Shown here in pieces: positions 14,793 through 26,992 of a stretch of 64,000 bases of DNA. The stretch's first letter is position 1, and each line of letters begins with the position of its first letter. The position numbers and the translations under genes are program-made. Under the pieces are notes generated by a model. The model did no database searches. It was not told the DNA's origin and saw only the letters and a list, made by a program, of their open reading frames with translations. Origin of the DNA: Hormiphora californensis (lineage: Eukaryota > Ctenophora > Tentaculata > Cydippida > Pleurobrachiidae); the NCBI GenBank assembly GCA_020137815.1, contig CM035353.1:7967298-8031297 (forward strand), written 5' to 3'.

Positions 14793-15839
14793 TACAAAAC
14801 TATGTGATTAATAACTGTATTAGATCCAAATGTATATTATAAGTTTCCATCAAATAGACAACAAGCTAATATACACGTAGCTCGTTATACATAAAACGTC
14901 TCTAGAACATTTGTAACTTTAAATACACCAAATCAAGACCTTCTCTGATTCAATTATCAGTGGGACTATAATTTCGCATTATTCTCTGCGGTACCGACCA
15001 GTCTTAATTCTCGCACTTTACATTTAGTTTATCTAACTGTTATGTTACTGGGAGAGGGTGCAACTGCAAAAAGATATCGAAAAGAACTCAATTTTGAAAA
15101 ATCCAGAGGGGGAATTAGGGGTAAATCATTCACCCTGCAAATTCTCTAAATATCCGGCCGGGTGACGCCCTCCTAATAATGTTGTTATAGATACCTGACA
15201 AATGGGTGATACAAAACTGGGTCGATCTTTGTGCAGGAGTATTTACAGTTAAGATGACATCCGGGAAGATATAATATTGCAAACAGGGGAATAATAGGTC
15301 TTTGCAGCAGTAGTCAGTATGGTTTCCGGTTTCGGGTTTTGGGTATTTGTCTAGATAGGAAGGTCTAGTCAGTAAGTACTAAGTATATTGGTTACAGATT
15401 TCTAAACCCCCATGCCTTTAAGCCGGCATTCAGCAGGGCGGGAAATTGTAATGGAAATTGGGAAGTATCACAGCGGAATGTTCGAAAGCAGCGATTCATA
15501 AGCGTGAAGAGGGGTTTTGCTAGCTGGAGGGGATCTGATACTATTATTAATACCGGGGAGGGGGCGTGGTATCATTGACCCACCCCTACCAGATACTGCA
15601 AGCAAAATCAGGACCTTAACGGAATATTTACATATCGAATTTAATTATAAGTTATTCCAAAAGCAAGATCTCCACTCTTCAAATCTAACCCGGCACTGAA
15701 GTAAGGGTTACGATCAATAATGAACGTATAATCAGCCAAGTTCCCGCTTAAATATTGTGTGAAAATTGTCCCATAATCGGTCAAAACCGTGTTGCTAGGG
15801 TATCCAGGGTGGTTGCTATGAGGAGTCTACTGTTACTCA
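14793..15839. other. Upstream region of the LRR gene
   Basis: AT-rich with no exon recognised. It should hold the LRR gene promoter (minus strand), but no convincing TATA box was found. The 60-codon frame at 15517-15699 has no supporting feature. Confidence 0.4.
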
Positions 15840-15841
15840 TA

Positions 15842-16968
15842 TGGTCATTTTTTTTTTAACTTGTGCAAAATTTTTTCCGAAAATGACATAAGTTCAGTTT
15901 TTTCGACTTTTATCATAGTTTTTGTTAAAAAATATTATTTTCCAACGAATATTATGTGTAAAAGTGTATAGGGAATAGATTTACAGGCAAAATAAATTAA
16001 AAACTCATCTCGTGAGGTGCCGGTGACCATGTTTGCAAAAGCGTGTGCCATTCCGTCAAATTTTAATATTTTTTCCTAAAATTTTCGAAAATATGCTGAA
16101 AAATGTCCAATATAAACACCTTTAAAATATGTAAGCAAACTTACTCAATCTATGAGGTGCAACCGGTGTTTAAAGTTACACTGTATAGTTACAGCTACTT
16201 TTACGCCCGTAGCACCTCACGTTTCACGACTTTTCCTAGCTAGATACTTGCAGTAGACTCAAAACCATAATTTGTACCAAAAAAGTTCCAAAAATTTTGC
16301 TCAATGAGTGAGGTGCACCCAAAAAACTGTATTTTCTTCAAACGCTAATTGCACCTCACTCAGTGAGTATATAGTTCTAAAAGTGGACTTAATTTGCTCA
16401 TATGATATCCCCAAACACTACCTAATCGATTCCAAGGTCATTGCTCAACCTGTGAGGTGCACTGGAGAAGTAGGTAAAATATGTCATTTTTTGAGGGTCT
16501 GCACCTCACTCGCTGAGTAATTTTTAGAGCAAATTTTCGGTAAATCAGGAGGGAAAATGTCTAATCTTGCTTTATGCCAAGTTTCAATTCTTTATTTACT
16601 CATTTGACCCCTAGTGAGTAAACTTTTAGCTCTAAAATCGGCTTGCACCTCACCAAATGAGTAAATTTTTCCATGGTTTTCACCTCATCTGATGAGTGAG
16701 AAATATCCCCACCATTTCTGAAAGTTTGGAGATTTTTGATCAAACGGTATTTCTACAAATCGGGGGCACCTCACGATAGCACCTCACGGCGTAGAAATGC
16801 TATAGCACCTCACTGGAGTAAGCTAGAGACTTCGTTCTTTCACTAAATTGAACTTTTAATATTTCTCGATTTTTTGAGGTGCTGAGTAAATTTCCAGTGG
16901 CCACAGCTATTTTGCTATGATCATTTGAAAAAATTTGGTAGTTGCACAAGTTAAAAAAAAAATGACCA
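15842..16968. mobile_element. TA-flanked TIR element with GAGGTGC subrepeats
   Basis: A 1127-bp unit flanked by TA on both sides. The ends are inverted: TGGTCATTTTTTTTTTAACT and TGCAC/GTGCA further in, against ...AAGTTAAAAAAAAAATGACCA. No open frame of useful length. The interior holds about 13 copies of GAGGTGC or its complement GCACCTC, many extended to GCACCTCACT or TGTGAGGTGCA, every 40-150 bp on both strands, plus several CTCA(N)nTGAG motifs. Interpreted as a non-autonomous Tc1/mariner-like or other TA-targeting element with transposase-binding-like subrepeats. Confidence 0.75.
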
Positions 16969-17070
16969 TATACCCCTTTTCATTTGTCAGTTAACACATC
17001 AGGAGCATTTAAAATCATTATTGAGACTATTAGATAGTCTACACTTAGCAGTATCTAGCACCAAAATGAT

Positions 17071-17124
<54 letters not shown>
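17071..17124. repeat. (GA)n microsatellite
   Basis: About 54 bp of pure GA. The adjoining minus-strand frame (17055-17393) is extended only by this repeat and is not called. Confidence 0.9.
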
Positions 17125-17127
<3 letters not shown>

Positions 17128-18488
17128 GTAAATATCAAAGATGATTTTGAATGGGAGGATGACATGACTTTATTATTACAGGAAGTTATCAACACGAGAC
17201 TCCAGGTATCCTTCTGATTTTCTAAACAACAAGGGGGGAGAGGCCGGTGGGTGCTTTTCAATGAGATGGGACCCACCACTGCTGGCAGCTGCTGTGATCG
17301 TTCCGCCACACCAGTCACATAACTAACATATACAGAACACATATTCATTGGTACAGCAGGTGGAGTGTAAATATCCTTGTCATTCTGCTGCACCTTCTAG
17401 ATGCACCATGGTTCACTTTTTCTGTTGGGTCATACTGTGTATATGGGAATATAATGTTAGCTTCAATATGGATCTTGTATTCTTGTGAGTTTGACATCCA
17501 TAGAGCTCATGGGTCATGAGTACAAGAGTTGTATTGACATGATGTTCATTGTTCACTATATCCAGGACCACTGACCAGATATAATATATAATGACTGCAT
17601 GGAGGTATTGTTCGACCCTTGTTATAGCTCATTGTTGTGTAATTGTATTGGTGTCACTATTCAGGGGGATTGCTATCGTAGCTCACACCTCCCCTACAAC
17701 TGTGAAGTGTGTTGCACACAGCCATGATACGTGTAGTGTATCTAGATATATCTAGCGACAAGACGTGGCACTATCCTCGCTCATAAGTGGGAATTGTGGT
17801 CAGAGACGTGCCTGTGTGTAGTATTGCATGTAACTTGGATCGATGTTATCGGTAAAATACCAATTTCACTTGCTATTAGCTGCTTCTGGGCGTTGAAATA
17901 ACTTTTTATACGATATACATTATACTGTGTGGATGTCACTGTAGCTGTGTGTATGTCAGCAGTATGTCGTTCGTTTTCTTAGGACCTTAGGTTCAATTTT
18001 GCAAGCAATTCGCTAAAGTGGTCCGTTGACCGTTGTATTTCTGTGTATATATCGTCTACAAGATGTAATCTCTAACGCATGGACTTATTGGTACCTACCA
18101 CTAGTTGTTACAGCCTTCAATGTATAATATACATTGTATATCCCTAACATTCACTCATCAACTTAAGTGCTAATAAATGCACGTGCCAGCGACATTTCTT
18201 TAATTTAACAGTTTGCAAAACATTCTTCGATCATTCGATGTTCGTCACTAGCTTCTATAATAGGAGTTAGGAATATGACACATAATATTCATTTTGTCAG
18301 GTTGGTTGTTGAAACAAACGTTGTTAGCCCAATCTGCAAAGATGTTTTGCTTTGGCTAATGAAAATGAAACTACCCCAAGTTTGTATCTCTGCTTTGACC
18401 TAATATCTCTGCATCTCTATATTTATTTGCGTCATCATCATTAGCGTGATCGTCAAATCTTTGAATAGGGAGGAACATTAGAAAATAT
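17125..18488. other. No gene recognised
   Basis: AT-rich non-repetitive sequence on both strands with frames no longer than about 110 codons. I saw no motifs or phase-compatible exons. Confidence 0.4.
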
Positions 18489-18615
18489 CTGACGATGGCC
18501 GGGCTCGAACCGATTTAACCTCAGGATAACGCGTCCATTGCTCTACCTATAAGTAGAGCAATGGACGCGTAACCGAGACTCGAGTGGTTTTCGGTTCGAG
18601 CCCGGCCCTCGTCAG
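18489..18615. repeat. Palindromic tRNA-derived element
   Basis: CTGACGATGGCCGGGCTCGA on the left pairs with ...CGAGCCCGGCCCTCGTCAG on the right. Inner arms ACGCGTCCATTGCTCTAC / GTAGAGCAATGGACGCGT surround CTATAA. The pieces look like tRNA: GGTTCGAGCCC is a T-arm (B box), and GTAGAGCAATGGACGCGT resembles a D-arm/anticodon-stem segment. Two head-to-head tRNA halves forming a foldback; function unknown. Confidence 0.65.
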
Positions 18616-18724
18616 ACATATTATAATTCTCCTCCCTAATCATGATAATCTACGAAAAGAGCATTCCCCTTTCCAACGAGCTCAAGATTTCTGAAATTGG
18701 TTGAGAAATAGTTAACTATCGTCT

Positions 18725-18764
18725 CAAGCTTACAAAGCAATTATTAGATTGCTTTGTAAGCTTG
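18725..18764. repeat. Perfect 17-bp hairpin
   Basis: CAAGCTTACAAAGCAAT, a 6-nt loop, then ATTGCTTTGTAAGCTTG. Confidence 0.8.
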
Positions 18765-19590
18765 AAACCATGTATATAAAACTATGTATAGTTGATACCA
18801 GTTCTTTTGTAGAGAACTTTCACCAGCGACCCTTAAAAATAAAGGTGCATCTTTCTTCTATCATTTCCATAACCCATAACCAAGCTTTTGAGTCATAACT
18901 CAGCAGGACTGTTGTTTTGTGATTTATAATGTGCAGGTGCAGTAACCAAACTAGGAGTTGAGTTACTCAACAACAAACTGCAGCACTACATACATCATGC
19001 AGCTGTCTTAGCATTATATTATTTTGTGCCCCCCATGCCGCTTATAAATCATACCCGCCACGTTTGCCTCCTTGGTCCTGGACGTGTCCCCCCACACACT
19101 AAGTCTCCTTGGTTGGGCAAAGAGTTCAAAATCGATAGTTTATGGGTGTTTCAGTGTTGTATCGTGACTGCAGATAGGGCACAACATTAACCTATATTTA
19201 ATTATCAGGGCCCCCTGAGATTCTGTTACTATATATCACGTTCCTCTGATACATGATCTGTGTGTATATGTTTCAACTTCCACTATAACTATACCTCATG
19301 TGGTACTAAGCGTTTCTTACTAGTCCCGCTGGATCCCCTCTACTACACACGCCTGTATGCAGCAGTTGATGCGTGCCTGTCAAGTTCTAGTTGCCTAGTT
19401 TTCACCCACATCCACTTGACAGGTTGAAGGGGGATCATTAGTGCCCTCTCCCACAGCTGCCCCAGGCCCAGACAACATGGAGTGCCGTGTAATCGCCCAA
19501 TGACCCGTCAACAATCTTGAATTCTTGTTAAAGCACCTGACTAAGTTTACTGTTTAGTGTTTACTCTCAACCACCCCGCCACACGGTATA
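18765..19590. other. No gene recognised
   Basis: Short frames only. A hairpin lies just upstream and a long MITE just downstream. Confidence 0.4.
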
Positions 19591-20048
19591 TTAAAGGTTG
19601 ACAAGATACCTAAAACTTTTCTTATATCGTCTTATTTTGATTTATCATTAATTTTCAGCATTTTTTCAGAATTTTTTGTCGGCTAGAAATATGTGCAAAA
19701 TAGGGGGTCTACTGATAAACGAGAGGCGCAATTTAAAAATTGATACCGTAATATCTCCGGTTCCTGATGAGATACAAAAACCGTTTTGGTAGCGTTGGAA
19801 AGGTATTATTGAGACCAATCCAACGCAACCAAGATCAAGTAGCTATCTTTTGAGGAACCGGAAACGTGAATTTCAATTTGCGAGACGCAGTGAGTGTGTC
19901 CAGTAAAACCAGTGCTGACAATATCGGTAGACCCCCTATTTCGAATTTTTTTCTAGCCGACAAAAAATTCTGAAAAAATGCTGAAAATTAATGATAAATC
20001 AAAATAAGACGATATACGAAAAGTTTTAGGTATCTTGTCAACCTTTAA
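19591..20048. mobile_element. Long-TIR MITE, TA target site
   Basis: A 458-bp element flanked by TA (19589-19590, 20049-20050). The arms start TTAAAGGTTGACAAGATACC and are inverted over about 100 bp with one visible substitution, ending in GTCGGCTAGAAA; GGGGGTCTAC continues the match after a small indel. The central about 200 bp is unique and non-coding. High arm identity suggests recent activity. Confidence 0.85.
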
Positions 20049-20827
20049 TAACACTTTGAAATGTGCATCAAACACACGATCATTCTCCGATGAAATGTGA
20101 CCTTCTTAATGATCATACTTATAATAGCCATACAATTAGTGGCACTCGTTTCCCCTCTTTGCTTTGCCGGCGCTGGCGTGAGGGCAATAAAATTACAGAT
20201 CATTAGGTGGTTATTATATCTAGACATCAATTGTTGTGGACTGACAATTATAAAATACCCCCAAATCTGAGTAGCTTCCAGTATTCATACGATGCAGGTC
20301 TGCAGTTTGAACAATATTCTAGTATATATACCCTGGCAGGGCTGCTATTATACCCCCTTGATTCATTGAATATCTGCCAATATCTAACCGACCAGGGTCA
20401 GCTGACTATCATAGTAATCAATGGTTTCAATGATGTTTAGAAAATACAGCCACCACAAGGGTCACAAGAATGAATAGTTTTCTAGAAACTCCCTCATTAA
20501 TTACATTGATCAAGAGCGTGTTCTTCTTTATCGCCCGATAATTTCTAGATTAACTATTCTCTCACCATCGCTGAGTTAAATTAACACGGGCATGAATTTA
20601 TATGTATAAGTTTTGCGGCGACTCGACCATTGCTGTAAAATATCACTCATAATTTCGTTTAGCGAAGATCTTTAGCCGTAAAATGATTTTATTACATATA
20701 TTCAGCCGTTTTAAAACACCAACCAAATGAATTTAATCTCCTATTCACATTGAGAGATCCTCAGTATGCTTCTTTGACTAATTGGCTAACATTGACAGTA
20801 ACTACGCCTAATAACCTGATTCTAGGT

Positions 20828-20893
20828 TGTGAAACTGTCGCCCCTGACCGTTTATTGATCAACAAATAAACGGTCGGGTGTGACAGTTTCACA
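20828..20893. repeat. Hairpin / short foldback element
   Basis: TGTGAAACTGTC and CCGTTTATT on the left pair with AATAAACGG and GACAGTTTCACA on the right around GATCAAC. Confidence 0.75.
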
Positions 20894-21709
20894 AACAGGT
20901 GGCCTTCCTCAAACCAGGGACGAATGAGTTGGTGCAATAGTAATGACTGATATTTTAGAGAATAATTATCGAGAGTATGTAGCATGTTGGATGCTACTGG
21001 AGATAATACTATTTCTCCCTCCCCGGGCGGATGCCAGGAGGCATTCACCCAGATGACACGTGTATGATTATCTCACACTCAGGAGGGGATTACGTTAGGG
21101 GGATTGAGCTGCATGTGTGTAGTTAACTGAAACAGGTGAAACAGAACGGGTGTCATGACGATACCCATAGATGAAGCGGAGATAGAGAGGGAGAGGGAGG
21201 GAGAGATCAGGGAGAGAGGAGGGTGCAGTATTACAGCAGAGGCAGGTGGAAACAATAATTACTCTCCTCGACCTGTAACTGCAGTATTTTCAAATAGTAG
21301 ATCTTCTTTACTTTCTTTCTATGGACTATGGTTCTTCTAAATTCCTTTTTTTCCCTTTTTCCCTCTCTTACTCAGTCCTCCCTTCTTTCTGTATCCTTCA
21401 CAAGTTGTTGGCAACTACATATTATTATGTTCTCAGCTGGAATTCTACCAGGGGATTAGCATTGCATACATATGTTGAATGTTCCTCACCTGCACATTTG
21501 CCACCCTACCGTTTACTTGCACACTTCTTGTCGCCCAATATTGAGCTATGAGATTTTTGATTTTGATTTTGATTTTGAACGTTCAAATGAATACAGAAAC
21601 AATATCATGTACCCACAAGAACGAGGCAGGCTCACCGAATGAGCGCTTACACCGCCAAAACACTCTAAATCAAATAATATTGTATAGAAATAAATATGAA
21701 TTGTCTGTC
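20894..21709. other. No host gene; 3' flank of the ORF1-like element
   Basis: No exon supported. Near 21556-21580 a (GATTTT)n run lies downstream (minus strand) of the ORF1-like fragment. Such simple-sequence tails often mark LINE 3' ends, so 21550-22280 may be one truncated retroelement; this is inference. Confidence 0.4.
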
Positions 21710-22276
21710 TCATTTCTTCTCATCTCTTCTTATCACACTACCTCTCACAATACCCCACTTAACGTGTGGCTCAGTCTCTCTCTGCTGCTTCAACTTAGAA
21801 ACGAGTCTCTTTCTCTCACTCCTCTCTTCAACAGTCCTATCTGGGCAAATGTACACATCTTCCATTCCCTCCACTTCCCTCAGCATCCCAGACCTTGCCA
21901 GAATAGAGCGTACCATATCTCGGTTGTGAAGTACCACCTTGACAGGCCGCTTCTTCCCTTCCTTCTTCTCGCCAAGCCTCCTACAGCTTACCAGTTTCGG
22001 CTTCTCATTCGTGTGTTCCAAAACATTTAGAACAACATCCTCAGTCTTCTCCTCTCCCTCAGACTCTGTCAACCCGTAAAAAATCAGGTTGCTGGATCTG
22101 TCTTCCACACTGGACGCCTTCACCATGGCTGCTTGTAGCTTCCTAGGGGCAAGCGATGCAATGCAGCTCTTCTTTACAACTGCTGCATAGCCCTTCAGTT
22201 CTTCTTTGACAGAAGACACCGTATCTTCAATCTTCTTGTTCTTCTCAGAGAGGAGAGAGCTCTGTAGAGATATCAC
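21710..22276 (-). pseudogene. LINE ORF1-like protein, 5'-truncated copy
   Basis: About 188 open codons end in a stop at 21710. They hold a short helical N-terminus (SEKNKKIEDTVSSVKEELK), then SLAPRKLQAAMVKAS, an RRM-like core (SSNLIFYGL, VSCRRLGEK, RPVKVVLHNRDMV) and the tail VYICPDRTVEERSERKRLV. The order matches the C-terminal half of the intact ORF at 48391-49380 (SALAPKKIQSAIVAAS, CNIIIHGL, ISAERLGK, RPVKVVLRSRD, VFLSPDRTVEERRERKQLV). No ATG is evident at the open start, and the coiled-coil half is missing, as expected for a 5'-truncated retrotransposon. No reverse transcriptase lies nearby. Confidence 0.7.
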
Positions 22277-22564
22277 CGTCTCCTGACAAGTTAACAGCGC
22301 TTCTTGTTACTTATAACTCTGTATACTATTATGTAACGTGCATGGTGCCGACTCTACAGATGAATCAAATTACATGCTTCAAAATGCTAGTTTGTTATAG
22401 TCTGCACTAAACGAGGGGGACAGTTGATCTTCTGACTTCTCCTCCTCAAATTTACATCATACAATTTAGAAAATTTAGATACATTTTGTTGCTATCTCTT
22501 TTCCAAGCCCCTTACAGCATGTTTAGTCTTTATAGAAAGGCTAAACCCTATAACATCAGCAGAT

Positions 22565-23996
22565 ATGATGTCGAGTCACGTGGTTGATGCTAGTACTACT
22601 CATCTACCAACAATTCATGTTACTACAGAACACCCAATACAGACTGAGTCACCAGTTACCCTTGACCAACTGCACACTGCCGGATATCTTCTTGGTACGA
22701 ATAATAATAATATAGTGAGGTTTCAGGTTAGGGGGGTTGACAAAAAGTATTCTTTTATTGCAGCTTTCTCACTTCTGACCATGATAATTTGGTTACCAAT
22801 GGTAACCGAAACCCCTCCGCCATTTTCCAGGTGCTGTAACGATAGTTTCCTTGGTACTAAATGTATACACCTGCTTCGTTGTCCTCAGAAACTGGCGATC
22901 CTTTATTAAGGTACCTGACTAGCATCTCGCAACCTCTCATCACTGCGCTGGCAAGCGCAAAGGTGACCATCTCCTCCCCCCAGCCGTGCGTGCCAGAATG
23001 CAGTAATAACTTTTTTCACTTTTTAGCCAAAAATGGCATTTTGCGATGCCCATAGCGAAGCACCCACTGCACCAATCAGTCTGAAATTTGGTATACAGTG
23101 TCAAATAGTCTAGATCTACTGTAGTTTAAAACGGCAAGTCTCTATCTCTTTTAGTTTTAGAGATATGGCATCGTGAAAAAAGCAATAAGTGTCCCGGGTC
23201 TATCTATGTATCTATCTATCTATCTATCTATCTATGGATAGACGCTGTTTTTACCAAATTTATAATCATTTTTGTGAGAAAACGACATAAGATAGACACT
23301 TCTCGTTTGTTGCATTCGAAAGATAATCGTTCACATTGTGTAGACGAATAGTTTTTATGTTCTAGGTCCAACCAGAACGTCTTGACTAACTGTCATAAAG
23401 ATAAGAGTTTTTTCAAATCAACCAAATTTCTTTGAGCTCAATTTACACCCTGAAGACGGCTTCTGATTGAAAAACGGAGACCACACTTACGAAAGATAAT
23501 CGTCTATACTTTCAGAAACTGTTTGATGAATTTGTGAAACTCTATTTCTAAGGGTCTCAAATCGCGTCTGAAGTGTTAAGACTGTATGAAAATAGATATG
23601 ACGATAATGCTTTTTTCGCCATAGCGACCTCAAATCTTGTCCATTCGATCTCAAACTTGGTCAGCATCTTTATCTAGATGAGCCTGATAATAATACATCC
23701 CTATCTTGACGTTATAACGTCGTGACGTCACGCTATGACGTCATAATGACGTCAAAATTGAAATTTTCGTATTTTAGCGATTCCTGACGGTCTTTACACG
23801 TCCAGACATGTCTTACATTGTATTTCACATCAGAAAATACCAAAAATATACCCCAATTATGCCAAAAACTAACAGAAATTAGTTGGCTGAAAAGGTGACC
23901 ACTTTTGTTGTCAAACTGACACCTTTGCCCGGCCCGGGTTACGAATATCATCGATGGGGTAAATCAGGGAGTTTGAGAAGAGAGAAAGATAGGGAG

Positions 23997-24067
<71 letters not shown>

Positions 24068-26992
24068 TAGAAATCAGAGAGGGAAAGATAATGATGAAAC
24101 CCGGAGAGGGCAAAGGTGTCAGTTTGACAACAAAAGTGGTCACCTTTTCAGCCAACTAATTTCTGTTAGTTTTTGGCATAATTATACTATAACTAGTTAG
24201 TAAGTGGGAAGATGTGTGTGTCAAGTTGATCTATAAATTATAGAACAACTTGACACACTATCCTACTTACTAACTAGGAATCCCAGTAATACTATATAGA
24301 GACATAATAACAACTTGACACACACATCTTCCTGCAGTACCCATTTTGCCAGTCCAACATGTTGTGTATGTTCCTATCTCTGGCTGATATACTGCTAGCA
24401 CTACTGGTTGGGTTTCCTACCGCAATACGTTATCTGGACCCTGTGACAGAAAACGAGAGCTTCATCTTCTATGGCAGGTTTGGTAACATGCTCCTTCTAA
24501 CTATAGTCAAGTGTTTTGTTATGTTGTTTTGATGGTTGTGTTTTAGACACATAGGCCACCTTAACTAAAAAGTAAGATATATATTCACCCACTACTGCAG
24601 CTACATAACCTATTTTATGATGGAGTTCCTGTTCATGTTACGGGTATTTGTGATTGTCGCAGTATCCTTGGATCGGACAGTACACATTCTTCGACCTTTG
24701 AGATATAAATTCCTTGTGTCGCACAGTAAGTGAAGTATAGCAATAATTTATATCAGCTTCTCTGAAGCGTTCTGAAACTGCAAGTTTTAGGTTGACCTAG
24801 GTCAATGCTCTGACAGTTCTGAAAGCGATACTGCCTCGAACTAACTAAACTGACAGTGGTCATCCGACATATTCCGACGTGAAATTCGACCTGAATCTCG
24901 ACCTGGAATGCGCCACGCATCAGAGAGATGTGCCGCAGTAAGCAAATGATGTCGCGCTTCAACTCTTCTCTCTCGTTAGTCTTTGTGTCTCTCTCACTAC
25001 GAATGTGCGCCTCATTCCAGGTCGAGATTCAGGTCGAATTTCACGTCGAGGTATGGCAATTATGTCGGATGACCACTGTAAGCCCGATATTCGGTTAGCG
25101 ATCACACTGAATTTGGTTAGTCGAGCTTCCCCAAAATAGTAATTACTTCCAGTATACCTCGTCTAAACCTTTTGCCAGGAGTGACTGTTAGTTTGGTATG
25201 TTTTCTTTTGATGCTGCCAGTACTGTCCAGAGTGATTCCAAACATTGTCTATCTCTGTCTCAGTAAGGATCCTGGTACGTACAAATCTCGCTACAATCTT
25301 ACCATATATGAATACTTGTGATACACGTGTCATGTTCTATCGTTAGATTCCGTAGTTTAGAATGTATTTACTTCACTGTTATCTCAACAGATATGGATGA
25401 TGCAGATCAGCTGCTGTGTTTGAGGTTCATGGACCCTGATGACAAGAACACCACTCACGGGGAAAGAATGTTAATGGCAACCTACAACATTCCAATCATG
25501 TGCTACATACATGTAGACAAGAAAGCAGCTATTTATGTAAGTTACCTTACTCAAGAGCTACTTGTAGTGGGAATAACCGCACTTTTGTGCAAACTTCAGC
25601 TACATTAATCATTATTCTCCAGTAATTTGCCGTCAAGCTTAACTCCAGTTCAGTATGCTTATTTTCCACTGATATATACGTTAGTTCCAAAAGTTAGATT
25701 ATGATATAAGACAAATTACATTTTCAAGGGTGTCCTGGATACGGTTATGCAGATTGAAGTTGCATTCTTTTGGATGATGATTGGTTCTACATCCATTCTT
25801 ATTGTTGTCTCTAACATCATCATCATCACTGTCGTACTGGAGAGAATGTCAAAAACTGGAACACTCGGAAAAAACACAACAGCTGATGAACAAAAAAGGT
25901 GGGAAATACGTTCATTATCAAACTGCCACCACCCCCATCCCCACGGCCCCGTGCTGCCATCTCCCTCCAAACCCAACACCACCCATCCATCCAGAAGAAC
26001 ACAAAGAAGCGTGATAAAAATCTCCATGGCGACTGCAATCATGGCATTTGTATTTCTCTTAAGTAACCTTCCGTACACAGTTATGCTACTCCTTGAACTG
26101 ATGGATCAGGAAAATATCGTGAAGAAACACATTGATGTAAGATGTAACTCCCGTTATAAATCTTCCCTCTTCAAGCTGCTACTTTTCAGTTGTAAAACCA
26201 TTCTTAACCTCAATAAATCTCCCACACTTTTCCAGACTAACCCGATCGTGAGACTATACTGTACCCTTACAATGTTCATTTCCCTACTGGTGAACCCCTG
26301 GCTCTATCCACTGCGAATGGAAACCATTAGAAAGTATGCCCAAAGTATGCCAGCAAAAGTACTAAATAAGTAAAAAAGTTATGAGATCTGATCAAGAATT
26401 CGCTTTTCTGCTAGGGAAGATAATCAGAAAATACTGGCTCTTGAAATAAATTCTAAAGACTTTTGTGTGCCCAACAGGTTTTTCCCGTGCTTTAAAAAGA
26501 CGCCTGAAGGACAACAAACATTCCGTTCACCAAACACAAAACGTGCAACTATGGTTTTCTGTGAGTGCCTTTACAGCTGAATTAAAATAGGGGTTGAAAC
26601 TTTTTATTTTTGGATGAACTTAGTAAAGATCCCAACTCATATAATAATTTAATTTCAGCGCTCAGAGAAGGAAACTCATTCAGCCGGAAGAGTCCAATTC
26701 TACGGCCCGCGAATGGTTTGAACTTTAACAACCTCTGTTCAGCATCACCGACAAAAACATCTAAAGTCAATCTAATATCTTGCAGCTCAGGTACGTATTC
26801 TACTGCACTGTACCTGTTTTAGCTATAATTTTAGGGCTGATATTGTATTAATTAGCGCAGCTAATATACCTGATATAGTAGGATGGACCAGAGCATCAAC
26901 TAATGAGCAACTTTCTTTCAGAGGCATTAGAGCCAGGGTTGAAGAGCAGAAGTGTCGTGAGCTCTAATGGTAACAATGAATCAAAACTTTAG
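22565..26992 (+). CDS. Class A (rhodopsin-like) G-protein-coupled receptor
   Basis: Twelve exons join in phase (466 aa): 22565-22694, 22831-22910, 24338-24477, 24601-24725, 25179-25262, 25391-25536, 25729-25898, 25995-26136, 26236-26333, 26478-26560, 26659-26790 and 26922-26992. The Thr-rich N-terminus is extracellular. TM1 has LVLNVYTCFVVLRNW; TM2 LSLADILLALLVGFP; TM3 ends VAVSLDRTVHILRPLRY (DR of DRY kept); TM6 FLLSNLPYTVMLL; TM7 SLLVNPWLYPLR (NPxxY). The tail FFPCFKK offers a palmitoylation-type Cys after helix 8, then a Ser/Thr-rich segment. The position of the conserved TM3 Cys (3.25) is Ser (GRSYITYF), so the usual TM3-ECL2 disulfide seems absent. If the 26333 donor is skipped, a stop at 26371-26373 gives a shorter tail. 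Ligand unknown. Intron 2 (1.4 kb) is full of repeats. Confidence 0.88.
23199..23236. repeat. (TATC)n microsatellite
   Basis: About nine CTAT/TATC units in GPCR intron 2. Confidence 0.85.
23855..24184. mobile_element. Foldback MITE with a (GA)n core, in GPCR intron 2
   Basis: The arms AATTATGCCAAAAACTAACA...GACACCTTTGCCC and their complement (GGGCAAAGGTGTCAG...TTTTTGGCATAATT) pair over about 85 bp. The centre is GA-rich, with pure (GA)n at about 24003-24058. Confidence 0.8.
24207..24332. repeat. Inverted repeat ending at a splice acceptor
   Basis: GGAAGATGTGTGTGTCAAGT at 24207 pairs perfectly over 22 bp with ACTTGACACACACATCTTCC ending at 24332, five nt before the GPCR exon 3 (24338). A third, shorter copy (CAACTTGACACACT) lies at about 24245. 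Confidence 0.8.
24853..25079. mobile_element. Foldback MITE in GPCR intron 4
   Basis: ACAGTGGTCATCCGACAT at the left end and ATGTCGGATGACCACTGT at the right end are inverted. The inner arms GACGTGAAATTCGACCTGAA / TTCAGGTCGAATTTCACGTC extend the match to about 60 bp with one insertion. Confidence 0.8.

Noticed and set aside
17055-17393. 112-codon minus-strand frame
   Set aside because: Extended by the GA microsatellite; no phase-compatible neighbours or domain.
20761-21048. 95-codon minus-strand frame
   Set aside because: Partly made of a hairpin repeat, with no motifs.
25013-25079. Possible regulatory tandem sites (GTCGA-rich)
   Set aside because: Explained as one arm of a foldback MITE.
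26371-26373. Stop codon at 26373 as the only end of the GPCR
   Set aside because: A donor at 26334 and three further phase-matched exons give a typical GPCR tail with FFPCFKK; the short form is kept only as a possible variant.
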